Positions 11,115 through 22,099 of a stretch of DNA of 64,000 bases are shown here, in pieces (the first letter of the stretch is position 1; every line of letters begins with the position of its first letter). The notes under the pieces are model-generated. The model saw nothing but the letters and a program-made list of their open reading frames with translations, made no database searches and had not been told where the DNA came from. A program made the position numbers and the translations under genes. This stretch comes from Catenaria anguillulae PL171 (Eukaryota; Blastocladiomycota; Blastocladiomycetes; Blastocladiales; Catenariaceae): the NCBI GenBank assembly GCA_002102555.1, contig MCFL01000005.1, positions 744,001-808,000 on the forward strand, given 5' to 3'.

Positions 11115-11829
11115 CTACGTATCATAGTTACGCGCCTTGCCAGTATTACCCATCGTCGTTCTCGCGTTCATTTATTCTCTTCCCTGCGCGTTCTTGCTTG
11201 GTTGCCTTCCCCCTTCCTCCTCTGAGTCTGCTGAGCGTCTCGCTTCCATGACCCCTCTGACTGCTTTTTTTCTAACACGACTCACTCTTTCACTATTACT
11301 TTTTTTTTTGTTTTCTTGTATCTTGCGTGAATTTTGCGTGTTCCCTTCGGTTTTTTTCCTCACTGTACCCCACGACTCTTTGCCCTGTCAATCGATACAT
11401 TAATTCCCTTGATGGTTTTGTTTTCCCCACCGCTTCTGTACCTTCGCGCGACCTAGTTCCCACCGCTAGTCTTGAAGAAATTGTGCATATTCCATACATT
11501 ATTTAGGATTATACATTGTAAACGACATGGCCATCATCCGTTGCGTTCGCTGGGAACAACACCGCTTGGTTCATTCGCGCCCCATACAGATTTATATACA
11601 GCCGGCAAGAAGCGTGAATAATTACAAAGCAAACAATCTAATGGCGAAAACGAGGGAAAAAGAAAGAAAAACACCTCGCAAGACACAGGGACATGTGGGG
11701 GGGGTGCCTCCCCGTTCGCGGTCATTGCGGACATTTGTCAACGCGTTCGCTGTTTCAGCGGCCAAGTTGCGACCCACACGATATCCCGACTCTCCATCTG
11801 CTCGCCAAATGCCTCGTTCCATTCACCTG
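11115..11829. other. Convergent intergenic region
   Basis: About 700 bp of T-rich sequence lie between the 3' ends of two converging genes. I saw no gene; it should contain both polyadenylation regions. Confidence 0.45.
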
Positions 11830-14161
11830 TCACACCGAGGGTCTGGGCGGCCCACTCTCCCCGTCGGCCTTGCCTGCTTTGGCAGTCACCGCCTTTTTCC
11901 GTCGCTTGACTGGCGGCTTTGCTGCCTCGGGCGGCACGCCGCCTTGAAACTGTGCGAAACTTGCAGTTGCGGAAACCGGGCCAAGTCCAAGAAAGGAGGT
12001 TCCGAGCGGTACGGCATCGGTCACGATACCCATATCCGACGACGATGAAACTCTTGTGCGCTTTGTGCGTCGCTTCTTTGTCGGTTCGGCGGGTGCTGTC
12101 GTGTCAGGTATGGTGGCTTGTGGAGAGGTGCGCTTCTTGGTGGATCGTGAGGGCGTACCCGATCGAGCAACCATGGACACATGTGAGACTGGCGTCGACG
12201 AAGTCGCCAGAGCTGAGCGCAAGGGCGCACTGGGAATGGTCGGCGGCGGAATACCATGATGCCTTTGCACTGAACCCGAAATTGCGTGGACGTGAACGGG
12301 GACATAGCTGACGACGGCTGAGCGGGGATAGGGTTGGAACTGCGGCCATCCGTCCGTCATGGATGGACCACCAGGCTGGTGGGGAGGCAAGTAGCTGCTC
12401 GTTGCGGGATTGTGTGGTGGCGGAATGAGCCCTCGCCGCGAAGCAGAGGACGATGAAAGCATGCATTGATGCAGTGTTTGCTGTGACGACCGGAGCAGGT
12501 CATCCAATGATGGTGTTGGCGAGGATGACGGTAATGGCTGCGAAGCAGCCGATGACGAGTGGTGGGATGGCGTCGTAAACGCAAGAGTATAGCTGATTCC
12601 AGAGTTGGAGCGAAGTAACGATGGGGCCGCTTGAAGAGATGCGGTGGAGCCGAGGGATGACTGGCCAGTGCCAACAACCCGACCTGGATTGGACAACAAT
12701 TCTCGTAATCCATATCCAGACAGCCGTTCACTTTCCGCCACTCGGCTGCCCAAGGTTTGGTGGTGCAGGACGCCCGACTCGTTGGATGTCGCGGCTCCAA
12801 AGTAGGCATACAGACTTCCGGATTGGCATTCCATGGGTACTGATGCGTTTGCCCCTCTCCAGGCAATACTTCGGGCTGATATTCGCTAGGCGGAGTCGGA
12901 GAAGCATGCTTTGGGTATAAGGGCCGAGAAGCAACCGTCTCGAACTGCACGGTACGCCCGCTGGCCATTGATTGGTCCACCCGATACCGGAAGTGTGCTG
13001 ACGTTGATTCGTTGGACTCGAGAATACGGCCAAACCCTGCCCCGTCAACGAGCCAAGTCGACAAGTTTGACTCGGTGCCGAACGCCGACACCATAGTCGA
13101 TGACAAGCTTGACATGGTGTCCAGATCGGATGGCTCCGCAGCCAAGGATGAAAGTTCGACGGGCTCCTTATCAAGAACTGATGACTTTTGCTCGGCAGCT
13201 GCCTGAGCGGCGACTTGGTCGAGTTCACGTTGGTCATGTGGAGAACGATGCGTGAATGGAATCAAGCTCAAGGGTCGTAGCCGTGGAATTTGGTGATGAG
13301 GATTGCACCAAGTGTCGTTTGATTGGACTTCTGCGCCTTCTGCTGGTGTGGGCGGACTGGAGCAAGTCAAGAGCTGAAAGGGTGGGACGGTGACGCGGGG
13401 CGGGACCTCACTTGAGAACGGAGTCGCGCTGCACAACAAATGCAATGGCAAACGCGTCAATTCCATTGTCTCACCCACTTTCAGCGACCACCTGTTGCTG
13501 AATGAAACAGTGCTCTTTTGGGAAAGCGTACGCGGTGGTTCCGGAATCCTCCCGGCGCAACTTTGACACGGTGGCTTGCCGGTACTGTGAGCGAGCCCAA
13601 TTTGTCCGAGCCTCTTGAATCCCTTGAAGGTATTTTCGGGCGGTTAGGGTGATGCGTGTGGAAGCAAGTGACGGAATGGCTGACCCACTCGCAGAAGTAC
13701 TTGACGCGGACGACTTCTTTGAGGTGCTTCGACTGGATCTTGACAACCTGTTTCGGCATGCGGACGGAATAAGCTATCCCTTCATGCAGGGCAAGTGGCA
13801 ATCCAGTGCGGACATACTCTAATACGCTGTGACTCGGAAAATACTCCTTTGGCGCACTGGAAGGCTCTCGAGACGCACTTGGCCATGACGAAAAGATGGA
13901 GTGATACTTGAACTTGCGCTCGCAGTCATTGTCAGCACCACGTGCACTTCGCTGGCTGGATGCAGATGTAACAGGGCCGGGACTGGAACATGGTTGTTGC
14001 TTGTGATGATGCCGTTTTGAGCGGGGCAAATCCATTGTCCAATTACGGATGCAAATGCATAGAGCGGTAGCGGTCGCAACAATGACAGCAAATATCCAAG
14101 TGGCCAAGCAAGTGTGCAAAGCGAGGTGCGAATGGTGTCGACTGTTGGAGCAACAAGCCAT
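11830..14161 (-). CDS. Unrecognised protein with NLS-like C-terminus; exon structure unresolved
   Basis: Coding signal runs through three frames, so introns or base errors are present. The last block (frame ending at a TGA at 11830-11832, upstream to about 12830) is convincing. It is Ser/Pro-rich and ends with basic clusters TKKRRTKRTR and VKRRKKA that look like nuclear localisation signals. A middle block (about 12850-13478) is rich in Ser, Glu and Pro. A plausible intron with donor GTATGC and acceptor CCAG joins the two in frame. The 5' block, with ATGs at 14161 and 14035, encodes a hydrophobic stretch (TWIFAVIVATATALCICI) followed by charged sequence. A membrane segment beside nuclear signals is contradictory, so the ATG at 14035 may be the true start, or two genes may be merged. 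I recognise no domain. Confidence 0.4.
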
Positions 14162-14633
14162 GCGGTGCGGCAACCTCACGACAACGTGGATTTGCGGGTC
14201 GAGGGATATGGATAACGGTTGCAAACGCTGCTAGGCTGCACTTTTTCCAAATTCGTATTGCGACAGGTTACCTTTCTGATATAGCTCGAGTTAGGTATGG
14301 GGTAATGACTGCAGCGAGTGTTCAGGGGCTCGAGCTGCGGACATTCATTGCACACAAGGACTCACTGAGAGCGTCTTGGTTGTTTCGTCAGACACATGCG
14401 CGTCGCGACTGGTCTGTCCGCACCATCGCCTGACCGTCCACGTTGTGGCAGAGGTGGCTCGGCGTGGGATCAACAAGCAAAACATATGCCAGATGTACTC
14501 ATGAAACGGTGCACCAAAGAGGACAAATGAATGAATGTCTCAACAATAAATATGAAAACGTCAAACCCCACGTCAGTGCAATGGTCCACCCCCTGCCCCA
14601 CCCAGACCCCACAATCACGGTTCACACGAATAC
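14162..14633. other. Intergenic, no gene seen
   Basis: About 470 bp separate the unrecognised gene's 5' end from the 3' end of the calcyphosin-2-like gene; both are on the minus strand. It presumably holds a promoter and a 3' UTR. Confidence 0.4.
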
Positions 14634-16846
14634 TCAGAGATTCCATTCTTGCCAGACCATGAGTACGAAATAGTTGTCGTCATCGATGACGGATCCAATA
14701 TCCGCATAGTACTCTTGGAACTCTTCGCGAGTCACATTCTCGCTACATTCATTACACGACCCGTCAAGTTAGCGACCGTGCACGAAACGAGAAAGCAGAG
14801 TCAGTGGGAATGCGGCACGTACCCAAGACATCCCCACAGATCTGCCACCGTGTGCGACTTTGGCCCCGACGACTGGCCCGTCCTGATTCAAATGCAAGCG
14901 TTACGCAGAGTCAGATTGATTTCAGTATAACCTCTGCGAGCCAACGTACGAGGATTGATAAACACGCATCACCACATCCTTGGGCACGGATCCATGTCCC
15001 ATAGCATCCAACCTCGAGTAAGCCTGATCCACAATCTGCACGCGCCTGGGCGTCGGATCCCGCAATCGCATGGCGCGCATCACGTGATTCACCGAGACGG
15101 CCTCCTCGCCACCCGCCACGTGCTCCCACACGCCCATGGGAATGTCAGTGTTGGCCGACATTCCGTCCGTCGCCACATTCCACGCTCTTTTGAATGCTTC
15201 GCGATCCACAGTCATGTTGGCATCCGCCTCTGCACGCAGGGCACGGCGCAGCCGCACGAGCGGGCGCGTCATGGGCGTACGAAAGTATCCGCGGGCAACA
15301 TGCATGGCGTCGATTTGTCGAGCTTTTTGCTGAGGGATCGCAAGCTGGCCATCGCGGACGCCAATGGCCACAGGTGAGGCGAACGAGAAGGTAGTTTCCG
15401 GTTGGAAGGGAGGGCGCGGCCCGAGCGGGCGGGACTTGGGCCGGCGGTCGTCGAGCGAGTCCTTTTCCCATGGGTATGACAGATAGGCGTTGTTTGCTAC
15501 GGTCACTTTTGTTGGGTGGGCAACGGACGGAGCAGGCGAATGCGCGCGGTCACCACTCAGCCGCTCCAATGTCGACAGTGGGCGGTCATTGAGCGATAAG
15601 CGCTCGAGCCGACGAGCCTCTGCGTCCAAATCGGGCGAAGCGTCGCGAGGTTGGACGGGTGTTGATGCACGAGAAAGGGAACGGCCGCCCGCTGCACCAG
15701 CGCCAACCGGTCGGTCAAGGGACGGATCGCGTGTCGTCGCTGCACGGCTCCACCTCGGATCGGGCGACAGTGATGTAGCATCACGGTCGGTGGTTGGCTC
15801 AATAATGCGAGGGTGGATGAACTCGGAGTACTTGCCGTCAACGGTTTGAACTTCATCGTCACGGACATGTGGCAATGGCAGAACGTCTGCAGGTAAAAAC
15901 TCGGACCAGCAACCACGAATAATGTCATAGAGTTCGGCGTCGGTGGCGACAGACAAGCGGACGAGCTCATAGTAGCGGACGAGATCATAGCGAGTGGCTT
16001 CGAGGTCGAGAGTAAACGTGTCGAGGAACTCGACAAGGACGTGAGCTTCGGAGCGTTTACCTGTTGGGCAGATAGTAGATGCGCACGGGTAAATACATTC
16101 ATTGATGAAAGAGAAGGCGAGCACGGCTAACGCACGAGAGAGGACATCGGGATGGTGGGCAGGTTGGAATCGCCGACGAATATCCCCAGCCTGAACTCGC
16201 GAGTGAATGGTTTGGAACGACTTGAATATCATTTCAATGAGGTCAATTGTTCGAGGCTCGAGTCTCATCTAAAGAAACGGGCGGCAACAGGTGAGCATGT
16301 GAAAAGAAAGGACAAAGCTAGAGATTAACGAACCCGAAAGGCGTCAATCACTTTTTCGACCATCACCAAACTGCGCCGGCGCTCGTCAAACTCGGAAAAC
16401 AAGAGTGCCGTGTCGGGCTTGGTTAGGCCAAGGCGGTGCTCCTCAATGACTTGCTCGAAGCGGGCCATGGAGAGTTCCCCATTGTATGCGCTCCGCTGGA
16501 GGGAGCGAATGAATGCGAAGACGCCCACGACGCCACGGCCGCAGAGTGCCTCCTGCATACATCAGTATCAAAGGTTAATCATCCGTTCCAGGCATGCAAT
16601 ATGTGGCGAAACGGGTCAGATCAGTACCGCAATTTGCATCCGAACTTCGTCCACACGCAACGAATACGCTGCATATGACAAGTCACGCTTGAACGGATGG
16701 CCCTTGCGAGTAAACTTTGGGCTTGCACGGCCATTTGCCGCAAAAGTGGATGTGTCGACGGCATACGGCGTGCCCGCCCCGAGCGGGGTCGCGCGATGGC
16801 GGCGAAAGGACGCAGATGCGACGGGACGCTGGGCAGTACCGAGCAT
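14634..16846 (-). CDS. Calcyphosin-2-like EF-hand protein
   Basis: Five exons are inferred on the minus strand, with phases agreeing at every junction: exon 1 ending at 16628, then 16552-16334, 16268-14950, 14882-14823 and 14742-14634. The product is about 640 residues from the first in-frame ATG (16846). The open frame extends further upstream, so an earlier exon may exist. The N-terminal half carries a calcyphosin unit: a GRGVVGVFAFIR start, LLFSEFDERRRS, DIRRRFQPAHHPDVL (compare calcyphosin DLREVYNAKHHP) and FLDTF then DAELYDIIRGCW. After a disordered linker of about 140 residues, a second unit ends with NVTREEFQEYYADIGSVID and then NYFVLMVWQEWNL, close to the calcyphosin C-terminus. Most loops lack the acidic DxDxDG pattern (for example LDAMGHGSVPKD), so calcium binding is doubtful. 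Family members are common in ciliated organisms. The 60-nt exon 4 is notably small. Confidence 0.8.
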
Positions 16847-17318
16847 GATTCCAACAGCAGCGAGTGGCGGTTTGGGAAGGTCGGTGATCGCACTTGACGT
16901 CCGGCGACGATGAAACTCCGCCAACGGGTTGGTCTTCAAGCAAAGTGCTTTCGGGTATTAGAGGCAAGCGGGCAGGTTTGAGAGAATGCTTTGAGTAACT
17001 TTTTCGCAGCTGCAGGATTTATTGACAACGGAAGCATTCATTTACGTGATACGAAAAAATCTTGCCCGGAACTCACGTTTCGTCAAAATCATGAAGGTTG
17101 TCTGCAAACGTGCAAGTGCAACCAACACTCCGCAAGATGGGCAACAATAGATACATTAAATTTCCCATTCAACGCCTGGTACTTGGCAAATTGTATTGTA
17201 CACGATGGTTGGGGCGTCTGGGAGTCAAGTCAAAAAGGATATCAGAGGCGAGAACATGGTAAATCACGACCATGAGGTGATTGAACCACTGAGGAGGACA
17301 AAAACCACTGAACTCGGC
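16847..17318. other. Promoter of the EF-hand gene and 3' flank of MYND gene A
   Basis: About 470 bp. The left part stays open in the EF-hand frame to about 16939, behind a branch-point-like CTCTAATAC and an AAG acceptor on the minus strand, so an extra 5' exon is possible. No other gene is seen. Confidence 0.4.
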
Positions 17319-18169
17319 TCAAATCATCAAGGTCGAGAACACTGGCCCACTCGCCCTCGGGTCCGAGGTCGGATTGCACTTGGTACAAATGATACTGCCA
17401 CTCCTGGTGTACGTGGCGCCCGTCACGCCCGCAACAAACTTTTGGCCACAGTCACGGCACACATCGCACAAGGCGTGCCTGGGCACGTCACGCGCCAACA
17501 TGGGTGCCACGTTCCAGCAGTTGATCCCCTTCCAGAGCGAAAACGCCATAAGGGGTTGGTGGCCGTGGAGAATGTCGATCAAGCACGCGTGGCAGTTGCG
17601 CCAGTCCTTGTTGGTCTCGCAGTCGCGCTCGCCATTGCCGTGCGTCCCGCACAGGGTGTACCGCGAGTGCGACCGCGGGCAGTGGTCGCGCGACATGGAC
17701 ATGGGATGTAGTCGGCCTCGGTGTCGCAGACGGTCGCGCCGCAGCATTCCGTCAGGAGCATGTCGACCTCCGAGTCTTGCACATTGCACACCTCGCAAGC
17801 GTGGGCCGTTGCCTTGGTCTTGTTTTCGCGCTCGACGACCTCGGGCGAGCGGATCGGGTACTTTGCGAGCATTTCCTCGTCTGTGTAAAAGCGCGCCTTG
17901 AGCCCGTGCTCCCTGTACGCCTTGCAGTCTGACTTGTGGAGACGCCAGTCGGCCTTTTGGTGCGCGGGCGAGCAGTAGCGGACCATGCGGCACCCCGAGC
18001 ACGTTTTGAGTTGAGCCACCGGCGCGTTGCATCCGTTGAACTCACAACGGTTTGGGTAAAAGAGGGTTGTGTGGTGGTCATTGGTACGGGTCTCGTAGAA
18101 GCTCGTCATGCGGCGGTGCGGGGCGGCCGCCTCCATGGAGCGGAAGAATTCGTGCGCGGGCATGGCCAT
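17319..18169 (-). CDS. MYND zinc-finger protein A (tandem array)
   Basis: The ATG is at 18169. The MYND finger runs from RCEFNGC through CSGCRMVRYC and HQKADW to HKSDC; the usual CQ is HQ in all three array members. A second Cys-rich module follows: CEVC, TECCGATVCDTE, then HCPRSHSRYTLCGTHG, DWRNCHAC and CDVCRDCGQKFV. The pairing of MYND with the CCGxxVCDTE / RSHxRYTLCG module is known from large fungal MYND families of unknown function, presumably protein-protein adaptors. Between VCDTEADYI and MSMSRDHC the frame slips by one missing base (near 17708-17712), compared with paralogs B and C. Unlike B and C, this copy has no intron before YTLCG; exon sequence is continuous there. Read literally, the first frame would end early. 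Confidence 0.75.
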
Positions 18170-18772
18170 GGTGGGCAGCGAGTGGTGGCGGGTCTGATTG
18201 GGTGCGATTTCGACGGGAGTCAGCAGCGATTCATGGCAGCCAGCACAGAATGAGTTAACCATGCATGAGCGGTTCAGAGAGGAAGAGAGCCCCGAACTTT
18301 GTCGGCTGTACGCAAGAGATTCATAGGAGGGGATCAATATGTCGAACACGACGGAAACCTTCCAATTGCAGACCCGCTTGGATACACATCACATGATCCA
18401 TCGAGTGAAGGTGAAGGAAGTCATTTAGGAGCGAAAAGTCTCATATTTAGTGTGGACATGTACATATAACATTAGCAAGCCAGGGCATGTGCCTGTAAAT
18501 GCTGGACAAGTCCTCGACCTCATCATCAATGGGTGGTGGACCCAAGGCGGCCGGGGCTGTGGCGCTCAGGAGTTCAGGGGCACAGTACAGATCCAAGTGA
18601 GACAGGCCTTCGATGGTGAAACATTGAGCACACCGCTAATTTTCTCTCTGGGTCGCCAAACATGCAACAAGTCGACGTGGCAGATGCCTGAGAAGTGAAA
18701 AAAAAAAATCAACAAGCAACGTAAAGCACGAGACTCATGGACAACCACTCGAGCTCGCACAACTGGACAAAC
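18170..18772. other. Intergenic between MYND genes A and B
   Basis: About 600 bp with no supportable gene. It should contain the promoter of A and the 3' UTR of B. Confidence 0.4.
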
Positions 18773-19717
18773 TCAGTGGCGGCGCTGCTTGTCGGAGCAA
18801 GACAAGCACATGCGGCCTCCCGATGTAAACCCTGAGCCCTCCATTCCGGACATGAACTTTTCTTGCATACGCCACAGGTGTCGCACATGGAATGCCTCGG
18901 GACATCGGCCGTCAGAAGCGGCGTCACGTTGTAGCCGTTGTTACCGCGCCAAAGGTAATCGGCAACCTCGCTTGGGTCATTCTTGTGCTGCTTGCAACCG
19001 GGGCACAGGCGCCAGTCGACGCTCTTGTCGCACCAGCTTTCGACGCCGTGGTAGCCGCAATGAGTGTACCTGTTGATGTGTACCAGGAAGGAGAAAGGTT
19101 GAAGTCAGGCAAGGGCATGGTCATCAACAGAGGAAGAACATGTGGCGGGACGGGAACAAAACAAACCGACGATGAGAGCGAGGGCAGTGATCGCGGCTAT
19201 ACGTCATCATCACATAATCGCCCTCGGTATCGCACACGGTCGCACCGCAGCACTCGGTCAAGATCATATCGACCTCGGTGTCTTTGACATTGCACACGTC
19301 GCACGACGAGTGGAGCTCGGCCGTCTTGACGTGGTTCTTGAGCTCCTTGCGCGTCCGAAGCGGGTACTTTGCGAGCATTTCCTCATCTGAATAGAACTTT
19401 GCCGTAACGCCAAGGCGCCGAAAACACTTGCAATCGAGCTTGTGCGCATTCCAGTCGGCTTTTTGGTGCTCGGGCGAGCAGTAACGGACCATGCGGCATC
19501 CGGAGCAGGTGCGCAACGAGCGCGCGGGGGCGTTGCAGTCGGGATATTCGCAACGATTCGGGTACCAAAACATCTTGTGGTGTTCGTGAGTCCGGGTTTC
19601 GTATTCGACGGGCTCGCGGGCTCCGTCTTCAAAGTCATTGAGATTGCCAAAGATGTTGGCAGGGAAGCCCGCGGGCAGACCGCCTTGGGAAGGCATTCCG
19701 GCAAAATTGAAGTTCAT
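18773..19717 (-). CDS. MYND zinc-finger protein B (tandem array)
   Basis: Exon 1 (19717-19167) starts MNFNFAGMPSQGGLPAGF and encodes the MYND finger (RCEYPDC, CSGCRMVRYC, HQKADW, HKLDC) followed by CDVC, TECCGATVCDTEGDY and YSRDHCPRSHR. A 97-nt intron (19070-19166, GTTTGT...CAACAG) leads in phase to exon 2: YTHCGYHG, DWRLCPGC, then PRHSMCDTCGVCKKS. In exon 2, within AAGAAAAGTTC, one base is missing relative to paralog C. The conserved tail (FMSGMEGSGFTSGGR then MCLSCSD) is therefore out of frame; in the family frame the stop is at 18773-18775, while the literal frame ends at 18709. The copy is about as long as C. Function is as for A, unknown. Confidence 0.78.
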
Positions 19718-20168
19718 GGTAGGTAAAGGATTGCGCCGCTGTGAGCTAGAGAAGTCACTGTGCCAGGATTGAGAGAGTGAGAGCGAGAGCGAGCTCGTCG
19801 TGTCGACCGAGATCGTTCTGTTGATTTTGGGCACTTTCTCTGATCACAGGAGACCTTGTGAGACGCTCCTTCATCGGAGGCAGGCCTGCGATGCGAGACA
19901 CCTAAAAAAAAACGTTGGTCATTCGACTTCAATTCGCATCCATATCTTTCCATGGGCATGATCATGACAGTTCGATACCACAAAAAATGAATGGGAACTA
20001 TCTGATGACGCACAAACTACAAAAGGAAGGTTGAGGCGGAACAACACAATGGGGTATTTAAAAACACTGAACTCGTTGGGAGATAAACTCTTGAAAGTGC
20101 AGCACAACTCACTCCCGGAGACTCGCCCCTCCTAGTTGACGCTATGGCTGGAGCCGGATGCATACCTC
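19718..20168. other. Intergenic between MYND genes B and C
   Basis: About 450 bp holding the promoter and 5' UTR of gene B (with a GAGAGC-type purine repeat near 19770-19795) and the 3' flank of gene C. No gene is seen. Confidence 0.4.
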
Positions 20169-21010
20169 CTAAAACCTGAACGAGCACGCCATGCATGTGC
20201 GCTTAGTGCCCGAATACGAAAACCCTTCAAGCCCGGACATGAACGACTTCTTGCAAATCCCGCACGTATCGCACATGGAATGCCTCGGCACGTCCGCTGA
20301 CAACAGCGGCGTGGTGTTTTGCATGCTGAGACCACGGTAGAGCACGTCAGCAACCTCGTTGGGATTTCCCAGAAGGCCGCGCTTGCATCCGGCGCAGTTG
20401 CGCCAGTCAGCATTCTTGTCGCACCAGTTCTCGACGCCATGGTATCCACACAGCGTGTACCTGGACCATGGCACGAGCAGGGCAGGACAAAAGCAGTTGA
20501 GTCAGCCGCGGCACAGCCCATTTGGTCAAATGGTCTTGAACCAACATACCGTTCATGGTACCGTGGGCACCGATTCGCACCAGACAGGTCATCCTCGGAA
20601 TCGCACACTGTTGCCCCACAACAATCGGTCAAGATCATGTCAACCTCGCCATCATCCACGCCGCAAATTTCGCACTTCGATCCGACCTGGGCCGCCGTCC
20701 TGAACCAGTGCGCCAGCTCGGCTCGCGTACGAATCGGGTGCTTGGCCAACATTTCCTCGTCCGAATAGAAAGAAGCCGTGATCCCCAGACGTGAGAAAGT
20801 CTTACAGTCGCGCTTGTGGGCGTTCCAGTCGGCCTTTTGGTGCTCGGGCGAGCAGTACCGGACCATTTCGCACCCGGTGCACGTGCGGAGAGTGCGGGCT
20901 GGTGCGGTACAGTCCGGGTATTCGCAGCGGTTTGGGTAGAAGAAGGTGGTTTGTGGGTCGGGATGGGGCTCGGCAGCGACGGGGCCACGGCGGCGGTGTG
21001 TGGTTGCCAT
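20169..21010 (-). CDS. MYND zinc-finger protein C (tandem array)
   Basis: This is the intact reference copy of the array. Two exons (21010-20550 and 20460-20169) with an 89-nt intron (GTATGT...CCAG) join in phase 2 to a 250-residue protein. The MYND finger is RCEYPDC, CTGCEMVRYC, HQKADW, HKRDC. The second module is CEICG, LTDCCGATVCDSEDD, RCPRYHERYTLCGYHG, DWRNCAGC, CDTCGICKKSFMSG and TCMAC near the C-terminus. The intron splits the R-YTLCG codon exactly as in B, which shows the two share an ancestral structure. No localisation signal is seen. It is probably a protein-interaction adaptor; the family's targets are not known. Confidence 0.85.
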
Positions 21011-21336
21011 GTTGCGTTCTTTTCAAGTTGTGGTTTCTTAGGACGAGCTCGGTTGGGAGGTGTGACGGCTTCGTTGAAGTACATGTATACAGTTTGCGGA
21101 AGAGGGAGGGAGCGGAGTGCTTTTGAGCTCATTCTGAGCCAACCATCGTCTCTCCGGTGGCTCAGACCGAGGAAACTCTCGTTGTAAGCATTGTGACTCG
21201 TCGATCAGACGCTCTTGACTGAAAAGATCGTGTGAGACGCGGTCAACTTCAGGCATCATCAACGGCAAGCATATATGTTTTCGTATTGACATTCAGCAAA
21301 GGCAAAACCGGATCAATAGACAGTCTCACATAGCAT

Positions 21337-22099
21337 TTACAGGCCAACCTGCCGACCCACATCCACCACTCCGCCAACCACATTGACGCCACCTGCCGCG
21401 GCATCCACCACGGCGTCCACCAAATCGCCCACAATTGGCACCTCGCCCGTCACATCCGTCACAACACCCGCCAATCCGCCAGCGACATCGGCCGCCTTTC
21501 CTACCGCGCCGCCCACCACGGTCGACAGTCCGTTGGGACCCGTGACAACCTTGATGGCGCCGTCCACCTTCTTGACAACGTCTTTGATGATCTTGACCTT
21601 CTTTTGGTGGATCTTGCAAATCACGTCCCTGCAGGGCTGCGGCGGTGCTGGCTGCTGGTGTTGCGGAGGAGGTTGTTGATGCTGGGGAGGCGGCTGCTGG
21701 TACTGGGGAGGAGGTTGCTGGTGCTGAGGCGGCGGCATGGGATGGTTCTGTCCCGGTTTCTGGGGAGGCTGTTGTTGCGCGGCGGCTGCGGCTGCATGGG
21801 CGGATGAGCTGGAGGCGGAGTTTGCGGCGGGGGCACTTGGTACTGGGGCGGGTTGGCGGGCGGAGCGGGAGGCGCCTGCTGATCGGGGGTTTGCGGCCCA
21901 ACAGGAGGAGCGGGCTGGGGCTTTCCGTACGTGGGTGGGGCGGTGGTGACAATTGGGCCGTGGGTACAGGCGCTGCAACCACGATCGACGTGGTGGCAGC
22001 AGCAACAAGGGCGACAACGGCCAGCGTCGTAAGTTTGGCAATGGAAAAGTGGGTACGACGCGAAGTCTTTGTCGTGTTCTTGGTCTTGTACGTAGTCAT
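21337..22099 (-). CDS. Secreted Pro/Gln-rich protein with Gly/Val-rich tail
   Basis: The ATG at 22099 is followed by a basic N-terminus and a signal-peptide-like core (LTTLAVVALVAAATTSIVVA) with AAP for cleavage. The last part (frame ending at 21337) has PPPQHQQ / PPPQYQQ repeats, a basic patch (KIHQKKVKIIKDVVKK) and a Gly/Val/Ala-rich tail of about 60 residues. The tail has regular small-residue spacing (VVGGAVGKAADVAGGLAGVV), like a glycine zipper. The middle can be decoded two ways. In the first, a short intron (GTACGG...CAGCAG, about 57 nt) gives an Ala/Ser-rich linker in the final frame. In the second, two single-base errors give a Pro/Gln/Tyr-rich linker (PPQYQVPPPQTPPP) matching the later repeats. 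I favour the second on composition. It may be a cell-wall or extracellular protein; no catalytic motif is present. Confidence 0.6.
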
